DNA from: Pseudofrankia asymbiotica
Lineage (GTDB): Bacteria; Actinomycetota; Actinomycetes; Frankiales; Frankiaceae
Direction of reading: 5' to 3'
Length of the DNA stretch: 6,636 nt
NCBI RefSeq assembly: GCF_001983105.1
Contig: NZ_MOMC01000035.1
Location: forward strand, 78,677 to 85,312
Position numbers and translations under genes: made by a program. Positions 4,369-6,636 of this stretch are shown here, one piece after another. The notes below the pieces were generated by a model that was given only the letters and a program-made list of their open reading frames with translations, had not been told where the DNA came from and did not search any database. Within the stretch, counting starts at the first letter, position 1; every line of letters starts with the position of its first letter.

Positions 4369-6636
4369 GTGACGGAGACGGTCGACGGAATAGACCCATT
4401 CGTGCGGGCGGAGGCCCCGGTCAGGGAGCATCCGGGCATTCCGCACCCTGAGACGGCACACCGGCGCGCGGCGGCGCCGGACACGGCGCGCCTGCACGCG
4501 GAACACCTGAGCACGGAGCACCCTGGCCTGGGACACCTCGGCGCGGAGCACGCGAGCACCGAGCACGTTGGCACCAGAACGGACGAGCCGAGTCAGGGCG
4601 GCCTCGGCTCATCGCCCGGCGACGGGCCCGGCGCCAGGTCCTCTCCCGGCGCGGGCCACGCCGCCGCCGTGGAGCCGGCCGCGTCGACCGGCGTCGCGGC
4701 GGACGATGCCGCCGACCGGAGTCCCGTGGAGCCCAGCACCATGGACGAGAACGCCGTAGACAACGACACCTCCAAGCCCACCGGCACCGATCCGGAGGCG
4801 ACGGTACGGGTCCCGATGCAGTGGACGCGGGTCTCGCCGCGCACGGCCGGTCCACACACCGCCGGTGCCCGCGGGACGCGCACCGGCAGCCGGGCCAGGC
4901 GTGACTCTCCCGCCGACGGCTCCGCCGACGACTTCGTCGGCGCGGCGCGCCCCACCACCGCCGCCGACGCTTCCGGGGGCCGCGCCGCCGCGGGTGACGA
5001 CGACGACACCACCCTGCGCATCACCGCCAGAGCCCTCGCCAGGAACGGCATCGCGCGGGACGGTGCCACCGCCGCCCGCGAGGACGACGCCGCCAGGGAC
5101 GACGCCGCGGCGGCGGGCCTGGCGCCCGCGGGCGCCGCGGCGGACCGGACCGCGCGGGACGCCCTCGAGAGCACGGCGCAGGGCGCGGTCACCGGGCCGA
5201 CGGTCCTCCCGCTGCCGCCCGGCGGTCTCGAAGGCCTCGGTCTCGCGACGGAGCCATCCGAGCCGGTGGCCTCCGTTCCCGCTCCCAGGGCCGCCCCGCC
5301 GACCGGCATGCCGGCGGACGATCCGGCCGGCGAGACGGACCAGCCCGCCGAGCACCAGGCATACCGGGCTCACATCTCCTGGGAGGGCAAGTACACCCGG
5401 CTGGTGGTCTGCGCGGACCTGGCCGCGGGGGCGCTCGCGGCGGCGCTCGCCTACGTCCTGCGGTTCGGCGGCCTCGTCGACTTCGACCTGATGCCGGTCT
5501 CGCCGACGCCCTACCTGATCCTCAGCGCCGTCTTCCCCGTCGCGTGGCTCGCCGGGATGTCGCTGAACCGTGCCTATGAGGACCGCTTCCTCGGCGGCGG
5601 GACGGAGGAGTTCCGCCGGGTCGTCAACGCCGCGGTGCGGCTCACCGCCCTCGTGGCCGTCGGGTCGTACGCGACCAAGGCCGAGATCGCCCGGGCCTAC
5701 CTCCTGATCGTCTTCCCCGCGGCCACGATCCTCACGCTCGCCGGCCGCGGGGCCGCCCGCTCGCTGCTGCACCGGATGCGCCAGGCCGGCCGCTGCCAGC
5801 ACCGGGTCCTCGTCGTCGGGGCGGGCGAGTCGGCGGCGTCCCTGGTGCGGCTGGCCCGCCGTGACCCGAGCGCCGGCTGGTCGGTCGTCGGCGTCTGCCT
5901 GGACCGCGCGCCCGGCCGGCACAGCCACGACCGCCTGGAGAGCGCGGGCTTCGACCTGTTCGGCGTCCCGATCGTCGGTACGTCGGACGCGCTGGAGGAC
6001 GCCATCCGGCTCACCGACGCGACGACCGTCGCGATCAGCCCACAGATCGACGGTGAACGGCTGCGCCGGGCGCTGTGGGCGCTGGAGGGCACCAACGTCG
6101 ACGTCCTGGTGTCCTCGGCGGTGACCGACGTCACGGGTCCTCGGATCCACCTGCGCCCGGTCGCGGGCCTGCCCCTGTTGCACATCGAGGAGCCCGAGCT
6201 CACCGGCACCCGCCGGCTGATGAAGGTGCTCCTCGATCGCGGGGTGGCCTTCTTCTCGCTGACGCTGCTCTCGCCGCTGCTGTTCGGGCTCTGCCTGGCC
6301 GTCCGGCTGACCAGCAGGGGCCCGGCGATCTTCAAGCAGACCCGGACCGGCCAGGGCGGCAAGGAGTTCACGATGTACAAGTTCCGGTCGATGTACGTCG
6401 ACGCGGAGGCGCGGCTGGCCGAGGTCCTCGCTCTCAACGACCGCGAGGACGACTACATGTACAAGGCCAAGGACGACCCTCGGATCACCCGCATCGGAAA
6501 GTTCCTGCGCAAGTGGTCGCTCGACGAGCTGCCGCAGCTGCTCAACGTCCTGAACGGCACGATGTCGCTGGTCGGCCCGCGCCCGCCGCTGCCGCGGGAG
6601 GTCGCGAAGTACGCCGACGACGTGCATCGCCGGCTG
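4369..6636 (+). CDS. Polyprenyl glycosylphosphotransferase (exopolysaccharide-initiating sugar transferase), 3' end outside window
   Basis: Family members move a sugar-1-phosphate from a nucleotide sugar to undecaprenyl phosphate at the inner membrane face, starting exopolysaccharide or capsule repeat units. The frame is open for 756 codons to the window edge. Residues 1-335 are Ala/Gly/Pro/Asp/Arg-rich and look disordered. Membrane helices follow at about 345-364, 382-398, 421-435 and 441-459, with the family motif GTEEFRRV at 411-418. A Rossmann-like segment starts at VLVVGAGES (480-488). A hydrophobic helix (625-644) precedes the catalytic domain: SRGPAIFKQTRTGQGG, MYKFRSM (669-675) and SLDELPQL with the D719-E720 dyad that is catalytic in PglC-type enzymes, then NGTMSLVGPRP. 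The usual last 50-60 residues are cut off. GTG 4369 is the first start after an in-frame stop at 4252-4254, with AAGGGG 12 nt upstream; ATG 4741 (TGGAG at 4727-4731) is a possible later start. The sugar specificity cannot be told. Confidence 0.92.
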   Translation, partial: MTETVDGIDPFVRAEAPVREHPGIPHPETAHRRAAAPDTARLHAEHLSTEHPGLGHLGAEHASTEHVGTRTDEPSQGGLGSSPGDGPGARSSPGAGHAAAVEPAASTGVAADDAADRSPVEPSTMDENAVDNDTSKPTGTDPEATVRVPMQWTRVSPRTAGPHTAGARGTRTGSRARRDSPADGSADDFVGAARPTTAADASGGRAAAGDDDDTTLRITARALARNGIARDGATAAREDDAARDDAAAAGLAPAGAAADRTARDALESTAQGAVTGPTVLPLPPGGLEGLGLATEPSEPVASVPAPRAAPPTGMPADDPAGETDQPAEHQAYRAHISWEGKYTRLVVCADLAAGALAAALAYVLRFGGLVDFDLMPVSPTPYLILSAVFPVAWLAGMSLNRAYEDRFLGGGTEEFRRVVNAAVRLTALVAVGSYATKAEIARAYLLIVFPAATILTLAGRGAARSLLHRMRQAGRCQHRVLVVGAGESAASLVRLARRDPSAGWSVVGVCLDRAPGRHSHDRLESAGFDLFGVPIVGTSDALEDAIRLTDATTVAISPQIDGERLRRALWALEGTNVDVLVSSAVTDVTGPRIHLRPVAGLPLLHIEEPELTGTRRLMKVLLDRGVAFFSLTLLSPLLFGLCLAVRLTSRGPAIFKQTRTGQGGKEFTMYKFRSMYVDAEARLAEVLALNDREDDYMYKAKDDPRITRIGKFLRKWSLDELPQLLNVLNGTMSLVGPRPPLPREVAKYADDVHRRL
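4498..4572 (+). repeat. 15-bp tandem repeat encoding five Glu-His pentapeptides
   Basis: Five consecutive 15-base units encode AEHLS, TEHPG, LGHLG, AEHAS and TEHVG (residues 44-68 of the sugar transferase). The consensus is x-E-H-x-[SG]; only the third unit replaces Glu with Gly. At DNA level the shared core is GAGCAC or a close variant. One more EH pair, at residues 20-21, lies outside the array. Divergence among units suggests an old expansion. It lies in the predicted disordered cytoplasmic extension. The function is unknown; regularly spaced His and Glu could bind metal, but this is speculation. Confidence 0.75.
5082..5108 (+). repeat. 15-bp direct duplication encoding EDDAA-RDDAA
   Basis: GGACGACGCCGC occurs at 5082-5093 and again at 5097-5108, a period of 15 bp. 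It encodes EDDAA and RDDAA at residues 238-247 of the sugar transferase extension. It has the same unit length as the Glu-His array at 4498-4572, which suggests that the disordered tail grows by 15-bp slippage or duplication. Confidence 0.55.

Noticed and set aside
4284..4370. Possible c-di-GMP-I riboswitch, because CACGCA (4284-4289) and GACGCAA (4346-4352) resemble two conserved blocks of that aptamer.
   Set aside because: The AGGGCAAACC block is missing, the GACGCAA block is followed by GGGGC rather than AGCC, and the spacing (62 nt versus about 31) does not fit. An Rfam search with model RF01051 would settle it.
4609..6627. Long open frame of 672 codons on the minus strand.
   Set aside because: It lies opposite the sugar transferase frame, which has clear family motifs throughout. 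The antisense translation is low-complexity Arg/Gly/Asp/Val with no recognisable domain. It is the expected consequence of G/C-rich third positions lacking stops on the complementary strand.

Overview
The window is very GC-rich (by eye roughly three quarters G+C, with third codon positions almost all G or C). Genes are tightly packed, GTG starts occur, and the proteins have Ala/Pro/Arg/Asp-rich tails. This points to a high-GC actinobacterium; a Frankia-like or other filamentous actinomycete is plausible, but the species cannot be fixed from the sequence alone. All protein genes lie on the + strand.

Positions 1-3896 hold a compact cofactor operon: the 3' end of panC (pantothenate synthetase), nadB (L-aspartate oxidase), nadC (quinolinate phosphoribosyltransferase) and coaX (type III pantothenate kinase). 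Junctions are a 2-nt gap, a 4-nt overlap and a 1-nt overlap, so co-transcription and translational coupling are likely. The operon combines two steps of CoA synthesis (pantothenate formation and its phosphorylation) with two steps of de novo NAD synthesis. The genes for the intervening steps, nadA (quinolinate synthase) and panD (aspartate decarboxylase), are not between them.

Positions 3897-4368 (about 470 bases) contain no convincing gene. A terminator-like hairpin with a T-rich tail follows coaX. The rest looks like a regulatory leader for the next gene. It holds a TAGAAT -10-like hexamer overlapped by a 13-bp palindrome, a 12-bp-stem hairpin, a TAGGCT -10-like hexamer, and a three-part CGGCGG/CCGCCG/CGGCGG arrangement that can form two mutually exclusive hairpins just before the ribosome binding site.

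Positions 4369-6636 are one open frame running off the right edge. It encodes a membrane polyprenyl-phosphate sugar-1-phosphate transferase (exopolysaccharide initiating enzyme). Four membrane helices, a Rossmann-like segment, a membrane-associated helix and the catalytic sugar-transferase domain are visible; the last several tens of residues are missing. It carries an unusually long, probably disordered N-terminal extension of about 335 residues. This extension includes five tandem Glu-His pentapeptides encoded by a 15-bp tandem repeat. The gene probably opens an exopolysaccharide or capsule cluster beyond the window.

No RNA genes, insertion sequences, CRISPR arrays or phage genes are visible. 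The most unusual items are the N-terminal extension with its repeats and the structured leader in front of it.
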